A stretch of DNA of 64,000 nt from Mycobacterium europaeum (GTDB lineage Bacteria > Actinomycetota > Actinomycetes > Mycobacteriales > Mycobacteriaceae): the NCBI RefSeq assembly GCF_002102155.1, contig NZ_LQOU01000051.1, positions 124,001 to 188,000 on the forward strand. The letters run 5' to 3'. Positions 56,378 through 64,000 of this stretch are shown here, one piece after another. Position 1 is the stretch's first letter. Each line of letters begins with the position of its first letter. The notes beneath the pieces were generated by a model that was not told the origin of the DNA, searched no databases, and saw only the letters and a list, made by a program, of their open reading frames with translations. The position numbers were made by a program, and so were the translations under genes.

Positions 56378-57121
56378 TTACTTGCCCGGTCTCGGGCCGC
56401 GACGAAACGCCCGCACGGCGCGTTGAAAATCATCGGTCTGCGTCAATGCCTGCTGCCCTTGGGCTTCCAGTACCTGGGCGCCTGTCAGGTCGGGCAGTGT
56501 CGCGTTCGTCAGTGCGCGTTTGGTCCATCCGTATGACGTTGTCGGTCCGGCCGCCAGGGCCTGCAGCACCGACTCCACTTCGTCGTCGAATGCCTCGTCG
56601 TCGACAACGTGACTGATCATGCCCCAGTCGAACGCGTCGGTGGCCGGGATCTTTTCGGCCAGCAGGGCCATCCGGGCGGCGCGCGCCCGCCCGATCGCGG
56701 CGGGCAGTAACGCGGACGCCCCGCCGTCGGGCATCAGCCCGACCTTGGTGAAGGCGAGTTGGAAGAAGGCCGAGCGCGCCGCTATCACTAAGTCGCAGGA
56801 CAGTGCCAGAGAACATCCGAAACCTGCTGCGGCGCCGCGCACCCCGGCCACCACCGGTTTCGGTAGCTGGGTGATTGCCTGGACCACCTCGTTGGCCGCG
56901 ATCGCCGCGCCCTCGGTGTCGACCCCGCTCAGGTCGCCGCCGGCGCAGAACGCCTGGCCGGCACCGGTGAGCGCGACGACGCGCACCGCATCAGTGCTCG
57001 CCGTCGCGATCGCCCCGGTCAGCTCCCGCAGCATCGACGTGTTCACCGCGTTGCGCTTGACCGGCCGGTCAAGCACGATGTGCAGGACCGAGGCGTCGGT
57101 GTGCGTAGTAACGCCGTTCAT
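56378..57121 (-). CDS. Enoyl-CoA hydratase/isomerase family (crotonase, PaaG/EchA-like)
   Basis: The 247-residue crotonase has LDRPVKRNAVNTSML, FCAGGDLSGVD, VRGAAAGFGCSLALSCDLVI and FQLAFTKVGLMPDGGASALL. The MPDGG aspartate is present, but the first glutamate position is Ala, as in PaaG-type isomerases. ATG 57121 begins the family N-terminus; the open frame to 57271 adds Arg/Cys-rich sequence and is not used. It lies downstream of the MaoC-type gene, 37 nt away, in the same operon. Confidence 0.86.
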   Translation of the reverse strand: MNGVTTHTDASVLHIVLDRPVKRNAVNTSMLRELTGAIATASTDAVRVVALTGAGQAFCAGGDLSGVDTEGAAIAANEVVQAITQLPKPVVAGVRGAAAGFGCSLALSCDLVIAARSAFFQLAFTKVGLMPDGGASALLPAAIGRARAARMALLAEKIPATDAFDWGMISHVVDDEAFDDEVESVLQALAAGPTTSYGWTKRALTNATLPDLTGAQVLEAQGQQALTQTDDFQRAVRAFRRGPRPGK

Positions 57122-57158
57122 CGCTGCTGTTCGGCCGAAGGTGGTCTCATGCCCGCGG

Positions 57159-58439
57159 TTACTCCCCGTGCAGTCGGCGCATCTCCTCACCGACCTTGCC
57201 CGACATCCGCGACACCACCTGCGCGCCGCGGCGCCGCAGATCCTCGTCGGGCACCGGCAATACCACCGCACCGGTCTGTTTGGACGGCAACAGAACCTTC
57301 GCCGTCCCTTTGGTGGTGGCTTCGTCGCGCTGACTGATTCCCTTCACCTCCAGCGACACCGCGGTACCCGGCTCGTCACCCTTGGCGGTGACCGTGCCCG
57401 TCATCCGGTGGGTGTCACCCATGTAGTTGAAGCCGCGCAGCTGCAGGTCCATTTCGGCCAGCCAGCCGTCATCACCGATCCAGTTGCTCAGCAAGTGGCT
57501 CACCCAGGCTGCCCGCATCTGCCCGTAGTCGTAGGGTGCGGGGAGTCCGAGGGCCTCTGCTCGGGCGACATCCCAGTGCAGCCGCTGCACGACGTCGGGC
57601 ACACCGTACTCGTCGGGCTGATAGAACGCCGGCATCCGCTGGCGCAGCTGGTGGGCGTACTTGAGGGGGCCGACGCCGTAACCTCCCCAGCCCCAACCCA
57701 TGTGCATGCTGATGATGTCCACCACCGTCAGCGGTCCCTTCATCACCGGCGGCAGCTCGTCACCGACGGCCACGTCCTCCCACCATTGCGGCTCGGCCCC
57801 GCGGCGCACCTCGGCGTCATAGGCCTGTTCAACCTTGGTGAATTCCTCCTCGGTCCAGTGCTGCCGGGTGATATGCGAGTACTTGCCGGACTTCTTCGAG
57901 CCCTGGCGTTCGGCGTTGATGTAGGACTCGTCGCGGGTGGCCAGCGGGTTGCCGTCGATATCGACATAGAGGTACCGAAAGGTCTCTTTGACCGAACGCC
58001 CACCGGAGAACTCGCTCTCCTTGACCTGCACATCGAGTGTGTAATTCTCCGCCAGCACCGGCCTGCCGGCGTAAATCGGCTGATACCAGGTCCATTTCAC
58101 GCCGGCGTAGTACTTGCCGGTGCCGCGGAACAGGCCGCGGAACAGTTTCTTGCGTTCGGGATCGGTGAACCTGGGTGTCTGGTCTAGGCCCGTGCTGATC
58201 GGGAACGTCGGCGGGGCTATCTGTGCGTGCCAGCGTGTGGTGGCCCCGTAGCCGGGGTCGGTGAACAGTGGGTTGTCATCGCCGCAGCCGAACGCGAAAT
58301 GGCTGATGGCATCGGCACTGGGCAGCCGGTTCCAGGCTTCGTCGCGCTGGTTGACCGGGATGCCGATCTGGGCCTTGGCCCGTGCAATGTCTTCGTCGGT
58401 GATGCGGCCCTCGACGGCGGCTGCTTCTGCGGTTGTCAT
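57159..58439 (-). CDS. MaoC-like double-hotdog acyl dehydratase
   Basis: The 426-residue protein is longer than a simple MaoC protein and contains two hotdog halves. The first has ISHFAFGCGDDNPLFTDPGY, the N-terminal acyl-dehydratase pattern; the second has FNYMGDTHRMTGTVTAK. Actinobacterial proteins of this length serve as enoyl-CoA hydratases in steroid and terpenoid side-chain breakdown. It follows the mycofactocin-type SDR by 12 nt and precedes two crotonases, so it belongs to a beta-oxidation-like operon from 59303 downwards. Confidence 0.8.
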   Translation of the reverse strand: MTTAEAAAVEGRITDEDIARAKAQIGIPVNQRDEAWNRLPSADAISHFAFGCGDDNPLFTDPGYGATTRWHAQIAPPTFPISTGLDQTPRFTDPERKKLFRGLFRGTGKYYAGVKWTWYQPIYAGRPVLAENYTLDVQVKESEFSGGRSVKETFRYLYVDIDGNPLATRDESYINAERQGSKKSGKYSHITRQHWTEEEFTKVEQAYDAEVRRGAEPQWWEDVAVGDELPPVMKGPLTVVDIISMHMGWGWGGYGVGPLKYAHQLRQRMPAFYQPDEYGVPDVVQRLHWDVARAEALGLPAPYDYGQMRAAWVSHLLSNWIGDDGWLAEMDLQLRGFNYMGDTHRMTGTVTAKGDEPGTAVSLEVKGISQRDEATTKGTAKVLLPSKQTGAVVLPVPDEDLRRRGAQVVSRMSGKVGEEMRRLHGE

Positions 58440-58451
58440 CGTTTCTCCTTT

Positions 58452-59303
58452 TCAGAACTTCAGCATTGCTCCGGCGTCGACCTTGAACTGGCTGCCGGTG
58501 ATGTAGCGCGATTCATCGGAGGCCAGGAAGCACACGACCTGGGAGATGTCCTCGGGCTCGACGTAGGGCACGGGCATGGCTTGCATGGCCGGAAATGCCA
58601 GCAGTGCGTCGTCGCGGGTGGGGTTCTCGAGATCGGGCCGGAACTGCTTGTACATCGGGTCGCTGTTGAGCATTCCGGTGTTGCAGTTGGTCGGGTGAAT
58701 GACGTTGGCCCGAATCGACATTGGCGCCAGCTGGGCGGCGAGCTGCCGCGTGTAGGAATCCACGAGCTGTTTGGCGAAGCTGTAACCGGCCCCGCCCGGT
58801 CCGAGCGGGCCACCGCCGGCGGGCTGGCTGGCGGCGACGAGGCCGGCGATCGAGCCGGTGGTGATGATCGACGCACCGGACTTCAGGTAGGGTAGCGCCA
58901 CGTGCACGGTGTTGACCACACCGACGAAGTCGACGTCGAACGCGTCGGCGAAGCCACTGATGGGAACATCGGCGCCGAGCGGGCAGATTCCGGCGTTGGC
59001 CACGACGACGTCGAGGGTGCCGCCGAGTTCGGCGACGGCGTTGGCCAGTTCCCGGGTCAGTGCCGCGCGGTCGCGGACGTCGACCTCGGCGGTGACGGCT
59101 CGCCGGCCGGTCTTCTCGACTTCCAGGCCCGCCTCGGTGAGGTCGTGTGGTGTGGCCAACGGATATTTGTTGGTGTCGATGTCGTGGCAGATGTCGAAAA
59201 GAATGATGTCGGCACCCTCTTCGGCGAGTTTGACTGCGTGGCTGCGTCCCTGGCCGCGCGCGGCGCCGGTGATCAGAACGACTTTGTCGCGTACTCTTTC
59301 CAT
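58452..59303 (-). CDS. Short-chain dehydrogenase, mycofactocin-coupled type
   Basis: The 283-residue SDR has TGAARGQGRSHAVKLAEEG, the insert DICHDIDTNKYPLATP after beta-2, VANAGICPLG, TTGSIAGLV, and YSFAKQ as catalytic Tyr-x3-Lys. TGAARGQGRSHAV plus that insert is the classical signature of the mycofactocin-coupled subfamily, matching the SDR at 846-1661. It is first in the operon with the MaoC protein and crotonases. An alcohol step of the same pathway is likely; mycofactocin biosynthesis genes are not in the window. Confidence 0.86.
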   Translation of the reverse strand: MERVRDKVVLITGAARGQGRSHAVKLAEEGADIILFDICHDIDTNKYPLATPHDLTEAGLEVEKTGRRAVTAEVDVRDRAALTRELANAVAELGGTLDVVVANAGICPLGADVPISGFADAFDVDFVGVVNTVHVALPYLKSGASIITTGSIAGLVAASQPAGGGPLGPGGAGYSFAKQLVDSYTRQLAAQLAPMSIRANVIHPTNCNTGMLNSDPMYKQFRPDLENPTRDDALLAFPAMQAMPVPYVEPEDISQVVCFLASDESRYITGSQFKVDAGAMLKF

Positions 59304-59306
59304 TTG

Positions 59307-59384
59307 TCAGGGTGCCTTCCAGATCGATTGCCGCTTCTCGGCGAACACCGTCAGCCCGTCCCTTGCGGTGCTCATCACGACATC
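59307..59384 (-). pseudogene. C-terminal remnant of a crotonase gene
   Basis: The last 22 codons before TGA at 59307 read MSTARDGLTVFAEKRQSIWK, followed by AP. The pattern M-x-T-x-AREGLT-x-FAEKR-x-x-W-K is the standard C-terminus of enoyl-CoA hydratases. Nothing upstream (59385-59520) continues it. It is the tail of a lost gene ending 3 bp before the SDR start; a translational leader is possible but unsupported. Confidence 0.6.
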
Positions 59385-59525
59385 TCCATGATCGTCGCAC
59401 CGACTCGGTCGTGGGCACCCATACCCGACGGAGCCGCGAATACCGTTGTCGCGCGGGATGATGACTGTGTCTGGCATCAAGTTTCTCCGTGGGGCTGGAT
59501 TCAACAGGACCGTTAACGACCGGGT

Positions 59526-61040
59526 TCAGGTGGCCGCGGGCGGCCTCGATGATCGCAGGTCGTCGAGCATCTCGGTGAGCCTGCGCCGATCGACCTTCAA
59601 TGCGGCGCCACGCGGCAACTCGCCGACGACGAAGATCTGGGCAGGCACTTCATACGGCGTCAGGATCGACCGACAGTGCGCCCGCAACTCTTCGGGGGTC
59701 ACCGAGGTGCCGGCGCGCAGTTCCACGGCGGCGAGCGGGATTTGACCCAGCCGAGGGTCGGGCAGCCCGGCCACCGCGGCGTCGTGCACAGCCTCGTGAC
59801 GTCGCAGCGCCTGCACCACCGTCGCCGGCGCGATCTTGAACCCGCCCCGCAAGACCACGTCGTCGGCACGGCCGTCGATGTACAAGAACCCTTCGTCATC
59901 GAGGTGCGCCAGATCGCTGGTGGTGACCCAGCCATCACCGGATCCGCTGACCTGTGGCGAGGCGACCTGCAATCGGCCGGTTCGCCCGGACGCCAGCACC
60001 GCGCCGTCGTCGTCGATCACCTGCAGACGTACCCCGGGGAACGCCCGCCCGACACTGCCCTTCTTGTCGGTCCAGCGGGCGTGGAAATCCTTCAGCGTCC
60101 ATCCCGCGACGGCGCCGGAGAACTCGGTGGCGCCGTAGACGATGAGGATCGGGATGCCGTATCGCTGCCAGAAAGCGTCCACCAGTGCCGGATCGACGGG
60201 GCTGGTGCCGGCATTGATCGCGCGGACGCTGGCCAGATCCTCGCGGGGGATGTCCGCGTCCAGGACCGCTCGGATCGCCGGTGGCGGCAATCCGACCAGC
60301 GCGGGCCGGTGTTCTTTGACCGCGGCGTGCCAGCCCGCGACGGTGAAGCGTTCCAGCAACGCGAATCGGCGCGCCGAGACCAGCGATTGCAGCAGCCCCC
60401 ACAGGCCGCCGATGTGGACGATGGGCAGGGTCACCAGGGCGACCGCGCCCGTCAGTGGTGCCTTGGCGCGGACTTCGGGACGCTCGTTGTGCTGTAGCGC
60501 CGCAGCCAGGGACGCCTCGAGTTGGGAGCGAGTGAGCGGGACGCGCTTGGGTGGCCCGGTGGTGCCGCTGGTCAGCATCTCGATCGCGACGTCGGGATCG
60601 CCGGGCACCGGCTGGCGGCTGGCCTGCGCGCGCGGTGTTACCGCGTCGCCCTCCACAGACCACCCTGCCACACCCAGATCGGTGACCACTTTGCTGAATT
60701 CAGTGTTGGACCAGAGGTTTTCGGGGGCCAGAACATAACCGGCGCCGGTCGCGGTCAAATCGGCGCTGAGCCGTCCGGGGGGCTGCAGCGGGCTGAGGGT
60801 GACCAGTGTGCGGGAGGCGCGCAGTATCGCCAGCAGCGCCGCGACCGACTCGACGCGGTTGCCGAACACGACCGCGACCCGGCCGCCGGGACCGCAGCCG
60901 GCCGCGGAGAGCTCGCGGTCGATGCGTTCGGTCAGTGACCTGACGTGTCCCCAGGACGCCCAGCGCCCGTCGCACTGCACCATCGCGGCGGCATCGTCGG
61001 CAGTCCACAGCCGTGCCAGCGCTTCGGGGAGGCTCGTCAT
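59526..61040 (-). CDS. Acyl-CoA synthetase (AMP-forming)
   Basis: The 504-residue ANL ligase has EMLTSGTTGPPKRVPLTRSQ, ILIVYGATEFSGAVAGW, VTTSDLAHLDDEGFLYIDGR, DDVVLRGGFKIAPATVVQAL and the catalytic lysine in RGAALKVDRRRL. The start at ATG 61040 follows AAGGA by 8 nt and begins the family N-terminus; the frame open to 61097 is not used. It is divergent from the short FadE gene at 61132, with a near-palindrome in between. Substrate unknown. Confidence 0.86.
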   Translation of the reverse strand: MTSLPEALARLWTADDAAAMVQCDGRWASWGHVRSLTERIDRELSAAGCGPGGRVAVVFGNRVESVAALLAILRASRTLVTLSPLQPPGRLSADLTATGAGYVLAPENLWSNTEFSKVVTDLGVAGWSVEGDAVTPRAQASRQPVPGDPDVAIEMLTSGTTGPPKRVPLTRSQLEASLAAALQHNERPEVRAKAPLTGAVALVTLPIVHIGGLWGLLQSLVSARRFALLERFTVAGWHAAVKEHRPALVGLPPPAIRAVLDADIPREDLASVRAINAGTSPVDPALVDAFWQRYGIPILIVYGATEFSGAVAGWTLKDFHARWTDKKGSVGRAFPGVRLQVIDDDGAVLASGRTGRLQVASPQVSGSGDGWVTTSDLAHLDDEGFLYIDGRADDVVLRGGFKIAPATVVQALRRHEAVHDAAVAGLPDPRLGQIPLAAVELRAGTSVTPEELRAHCRSILTPYEVPAQIFVVGELPRGAALKVDRRRLTEMLDDLRSSRPPAAT

Positions 61041-61102
61041 CGTCTGTGTCCTTGCTCGGTTCGGTGCGACGTCCGGTTCCCCGAAGATAAACGACATGGT
61101 TT

Positions 61103-61118
61103 ACTAGGTCAACCTACT
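61103..61118. promoter_or_regulatory. Near-perfect palindrome between a CoA ligase and a FadE gene
   Basis: ACTAGGTCAACCTACT has perfect arms TAGGT/ACCTA (61105-61109 and 61112-61116) around a CA centre, with AC/CT flanks that are nearly symmetric. It lies between the divergent CoA ligase (start 61040) and short FadE (start 61132). It is a candidate operator shared by both genes. Confidence 0.45.
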
Positions 61119-61131
61119 GGGAAGGACCGAC

Positions 61132-62133
61132 ATGGACTTTGGGCTCTCCAGTGAGCAACAGCAGCTCGCCGAAGCCGAACGGTCTTGGCTCACACGCAAT
61201 GATCCGATCCCACGGGCGCGCGCGATACTCGATAGCTCCCCGGTCACCGTCGACCCGAAAGCGATATCCCACGCCGCCGGGGCCGGGTTGTTGGCGCTGT
61301 TGACGCCCGAGGTGAACGGCTGTCACGTGGATCTGGCGGTCCTGGCCGAGGCCCACGGCTACGCGGCGAGCTCGCTGCCGATCGCCGATCTGGCGATCGC
61401 GGCCTGGCTACTCGGGGTGTCCGGTGCGCCGCAGGCGCAGGCGGCAGCCGAGGGCGAGGCGCTGTTCGGCCTAACCCGCGCGCCGGCGACAGTGACCGGC
61501 CCGAGCAGTCCGGTCCCCATGGCGGCCGATATGACGGGAGTCGTCGTCGTCGGCGAGGCGGACGAGGGTGACTACCTGTCCGTCATGACCAACCCGCGGC
61601 TGGATCCGATGTCGACGCTGGATCTGAGCCGGTCGTGGGCGCGTGTGGCCTTCGACCCGGGCGAAACCGGGCGGCTAGCGCTACCGTCTGGCACGGCCGG
61701 ATTCGTCCGGGACGCGCTGGCGGTTCACCGCGGTATGGATGCGCTCGGGGCGGCCTCACGACTGTTGGAGATGACCGTTGTCTACGCCGGTCAGCGCCAG
61801 CAGTTCGGCGTGCCGATCGGTTCATTCCAGGCGGTCAAACACCATTGCGCGAATATGGCGCTCGCTGTGGAGGCTGGCCGGTCGACGTTGTGGGCGGGCG
61901 CGCTGGCGCTCGACACCACCGCACCCGCGGCGCAGCGATCGCGCGCCGCGTCCTCGGCTGCGGCCTACGCCAAAGCCGCGGCGGCCGAGGTTGCCGGGAC
62001 CGCGCTGCAGGTGCACGGCGGTATCGGCTTCACCTGGGAGCACGATCTGCACCTGTTGCTGCGGCGGATCAAGGTCGACGAGGCGATGGACGGCACCGTG
62101 GCCGAGCATCGCGCTGCGCTGGTCGCCGTCTAG
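61132..62133 (+). CDS. Acyl-CoA dehydrogenase (FadE-like, short partner)
   Basis: The 333-residue protein lacks the SEPxAGSD loop and ends with the short-partner pattern RQQFGVPIGSFQAVKHHCA and LQVHGGIGFTWEHDLHLLLR. An ATG at 61132 follows GGAAGG. The convergent long FadE (62173-63354) is its likely partner, since the two other clear long/short pairs in the window have the same shapes. It ends within 40 bp of that gene, separated by a hairpin. Confidence 0.83.
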   Translation: MDFGLSSEQQQLAEAERSWLTRNDPIPRARAILDSSPVTVDPKAISHAAGAGLLALLTPEVNGCHVDLAVLAEAHGYAASSLPIADLAIAAWLLGVSGAPQAQAAAEGEALFGLTRAPATVTGPSSPVPMAADMTGVVVVGEADEGDYLSVMTNPRLDPMSTLDLSRSWARVAFDPGETGRLALPSGTAGFVRDALAVHRGMDALGAASRLLEMTVVYAGQRQQFGVPIGSFQAVKHHCANMALAVEAGRSTLWAGALALDTTAPAAQRSRAASSAAAYAKAAAAEVAGTALQVHGGIGFTWEHDLHLLLRRIKVDEAMDGTVAEHRAALVAV

Positions 62134-62152
62134 GCCCCGTGGCGGAGGGGCC
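62133..62152. terminator. Candidate stem-loop between convergent FadE genes
   Basis: GGCCCC (62133-62138) pairs with GGGGCC (62147-62152), starting at the last base of the plus-strand FadE stop and 21 bp before the end of the facing gene. It is short and lacks a T-tract, but its place between two stops fits a terminator. Confidence 0.35.
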
Positions 62153-62172
62153 CTCGCCCGGCGAGCAACTGG

Positions 62173-63354
62173 TTACCGTGGCAGGCCGAGCCCGCGCTCG
62201 GCGATGAGATTGCGCATGATCTCACTGCTGCCACCGGCGATGGTGAAGGCGCGGGCATAGAGCCACTCGTCTTGCCAGCGCCCGCTGTCGAGCACGTGGG
62301 GGTCACCGCCCACCAGGACACCGTCCTCCCCCGCCAGGTCGACGGCGAAGGTTGCGATGGCGAGGTTCAGTTCACTGAACATCAGCTTGGCCATCGCGGC
62401 GTCGTGCATGCGCTCGGTGCCGCGGGTCCATCGGGTGATGTTGGCGTAGGTCAGCGCCGAAAGGGCGTCCACCTCAGCGGTGAACATCCCGATCTGGTCA
62501 CGGACCCGGTCGCTGTCGAGGGCGCGGCGGCCGTCGATGGTGACCCGGCGGGCCAGATCGGTCAGCGCTTCCACCGCCAGTCGCAACTTGACGACGATGG
62601 CGCCGACGTTGCTGCGTTCATGGGCCAGTGTGGAGTTGGCGATCGCCCATCCCTGGCCGGGCTTGCCGATCATGTTCGCCGCAGGGATCTCGACGTCGTC
62701 GAGGAACACTTCGTTGAAGTCCGAAGTCCCGGTGATCTCGCGTAACGGACGCACTGTGAGACCGGGTGTGGACATGTCGCAGATGAATGCGCTGATGCCT
62801 TGGTGCTTGGGCGCGTCGGCATCGGTGCGGGCCAGCAGGTAACCGTACTGCGCCCAGTGCCCGTCGGTCGTCCACACCTTCTGGCCGTTGACGCGGTAGA
62901 TGTCCCCGTCGAGCACCGCCTTGGTGCGCAGCGCGGCCAGGTCGCTGCCGGCGCCGGGCTCGGAGAACAGCTGGCACCACTTCTGCTGGCCCGCGCGGAT
63001 CGCCGGCAGGTGCCGGCTGCGCTGCTCTTCTGTGCCGTAGGCGATCAGCGCCTGGGCGGCCAGCACGTTACCGCTGGGTAGGCCGGGCGCCTGCGCCCGC
63101 GCCAGCTCCTCGCCGACCACCACCCCGTGTTCAGTCGTCCAGCCGTCGCGGCCACCGTATTCGGCCGGCCAGTCCGCGCCGGCGTAGCCGGCCTGATAGA
63201 GCCGGGCCGCCCACTGATTGAGGAGTTCATTCTCGTGGGCGTCCTCGGCACTGCGGACGCCAGCGCGCGGCGGGATCGCCGGTGCATGCGTGGCGATGAA
63301 CTGCCGTACCTCCGCGCGGAAGGCCTCCAGTTCCGGACCCGTCCCATATTCCAT
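62173..63354 (-). CDS. Acyl-CoA dehydrogenase (FadE-like, long type)
   Basis: The 393-residue protein has DWPAEYGGRDGWT, LFSEPGAGSDLAALRTKAVL, NGQKVWTTDGHWAQYG, ITGTSDFNEVFLDDVEIPAA and the C-terminal IAGGSSEIMRNLIAERGLGL. The residue before GGSSE is alanine. ATG 63354 begins the family N-terminus; a GGAGGG lies about 10 nt upstream. It follows the FadE-like gene cut by the window end, another short-partner type, so a heteromeric enzyme with that product is probable. Confidence 0.9.
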   Translation of the reverse strand: MEYGTGPELEAFRAEVRQFIATHAPAIPPRAGVRSAEDAHENELLNQWAARLYQAGYAGADWPAEYGGRDGWTTEHGVVVGEELARAQAPGLPSGNVLAAQALIAYGTEEQRSRHLPAIRAGQQKWCQLFSEPGAGSDLAALRTKAVLDGDIYRVNGQKVWTTDGHWAQYGYLLARTDADAPKHQGISAFICDMSTPGLTVRPLREITGTSDFNEVFLDDVEIPAANMIGKPGQGWAIANSTLAHERSNVGAIVVKLRLAVEALTDLARRVTIDGRRALDSDRVRDQIGMFTAEVDALSALTYANITRWTRGTERMHDAAMAKLMFSELNLAIATFAVDLAGEDGVLVGGDPHVLDSGRWQDEWLYARAFTIAGGSSEIMRNLIAERGLGLPR

Positions 63355-63382
63355 CGATCTACTGCCCTCCGTCAGCGAATCG

Positions 63383-64000
63383 TCATCGTGCCAATGCCCG
63401 TTCGAGGCGGCGTTCCTGCAATGGGGCCAGCAACTCGCGTGCGGCACGGTCGCGCAGCGCGTCGGCCCGGCCTACCGCCACGGCGTTGGCCTGGGCGCGG
63501 CGCAGCAGCAGATGGGCGGGGTGCTCCCAGGTGAAGCCGATCCCGCCGTGGATCTGAATGGTCGCTTCGGCGGCACTTACCGCGCCGTCCAGGGCTGCTG
63601 CGGCGGCCAGATCGACCAGGCAGTCCGACTCGTCGCCGTCCAGATCCGCGTCGGCGGCGGCCTGCACCTGGCTTCGCGCGCCTTCCAGGACGACGAGCAT
63701 GTCGGCGCAGCGGTGCGAGATCGCCTGGAAGCTGCCGATCGACCGGCCGAATTGCTGACGTTCACCGGCCCAGGCAACCGCCATGCTCAGTGCGCGGGCC
63801 GCGACGCCGACCGAGTCGGCGGCCACGGCCAGCAGAGCCCGCCGCCGGGCGGCACGCAGACCGTGCCGAAGAGTGCCGCCGGTGCACAGCGGCTGTCCGG
63901 TCGCGCCAGTGAGGGTCACCGAACCGATGGTTGCGGTCAGGTCCAGCGGCTGCTGCGCTGCGACGTGCACGCCCGCGATGCCGGGATCCACGGCGACGAG
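63383..64000 (-). CDS. Acyl-CoA dehydrogenase (FadE-like, short partner), 5' part outside window
   Basis: About 205 residues are visible; the frame runs to the window edge, so the N-terminus is missing. The C-terminal half carries ERQQFGRSIGSFQAISHRCA and IQIHGGIGFTWEHPAHLLLR, the short-partner pattern, with no TSEIQR end. It is transcribed just before the long FadE at 62173-63354 (28 nt gap). Together they match the long/short pairs at 7803-9985 and 10774-12953. Confidence 0.8.
   Translation of the reverse strand, partial: LVAVDPGIAGVHVAAQQPLDLTATIGSVTLTGATGQPLCTGGTLRHGLRAARRRALLAVAADSVGVAARALSMAVAWAGERQQFGRSIGSFQAISHRCADMLVVLEGARSQVQAAADADLDGDESDCLVDLAAAAALDGAVSAAEATIQIHGGIGFTWEHPAHLLLRRAQANAVAVGRADALRDRAARELLAPLQERRLERALAR

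Noticed and set aside
1..64000. Insertion sequences, tRNA genes or CRISPR arrays as signs of transfer
   Set aside because: None was recognised on reading both strands; the scars found are gene fragments, not mobile elements.

Overview
The window is high-GC actinobacterial DNA. It most resembles a catabolic island of an environmental mycobacterium (Mycolicibacterium/Mycobacterium or a close relative). The evidence is the content: mycofactocin-coupled type SDRs, F420-type LLM oxidoreductases, many paired FadE-like acyl-CoA dehydrogenases, an AveC-type membrane protein, double-hotdog MaoC proteins, GTG/TTG starts and frequent 1-4 nt stop/start overlaps. I see no rRNA, tRNA, CRISPR array or insertion sequence.

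Layout. 0-14 kb: beta-oxidation modules, comprising an LLM protein (cut by the edge), an SDR, a CoA ligase, an NTF2-like protein, then a plus-strand operon (short FadE, MaoC hydratase, SDR, FadE pair, crotonase) facing a minus-strand operon (crotonase, FadE pair). 14-21 kb: a minus-strand aromatic/alicyclic operon reading extradiol dioxygenase (LigB fold), SDR dihydrodiol-type dehydrogenase, Rieske dioxygenase alpha and beta, FAH hydrolase, CoA ligase, and a BadI/MenB-type ring hydrolase. A divergent TetR gene and an 18-bp palindrome sit at its head. 21.9-31 kb: a second ring-hydroxylating set made of a flavin monooxygenase of the HsaA/DszC type, NTF2-like proteins, a VOC-type extradiol dioxygenase, an SDR, dioxygenase alpha and beta, a YceI protein, a FAH hydrolase, a [3Fe-4S]-type ferredoxin and a GR-type ferredoxin reductase. 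31-40 kb: FadEs, double-hotdog proteins, a FadR-type regulator, a CoA ligase, and several scars (a Rieske fragment, a frameshifted quinone reductase, a condensing-enzyme fragment, a truncated FadE, an orphan tandem Phd protein). 40-46 kb: crotonase, dienoyl-CoA reductase-like SDR, two CoA ligases, an OB-fold protein, an AveC-like protein and a 39-aa membrane protein. 47-55.5 kb: amidohydrolase, a tandem TetR protein, a P450-CaiB-TetR operon with a 20-bp palindrome upstream, an LLM oxidoreductase and two split-barrel flavoproteins. 55.5-64 kb: crotonases, a MaoC double-hotdog protein, a mycofactocin-type SDR, a CoA ligase and three FadEs.

How it may work together (inference). Two dioxygenase systems hydroxylate an aromatic or polycyclic substrate, SDRs re-aromatise the diols, and two unrelated extradiol enzymes open the rings. 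FAH-fold enzymes hydrolyse the products. Six CoA ligases, one CoA transferase, ten FadE-type proteins (plus one truncated copy), five ordinary crotonases, MaoC proteins, SDRs and the BadI-like hydrolase would then break down the residual acyl or alicyclic acids as CoA esters. No intact thiolase and no flavin reductase are present, so at least these steps must be supplied from elsewhere. The substrate cannot be read from the sequence; a polycyclic aromatic, terpenoid or steroid-like compound would fit.
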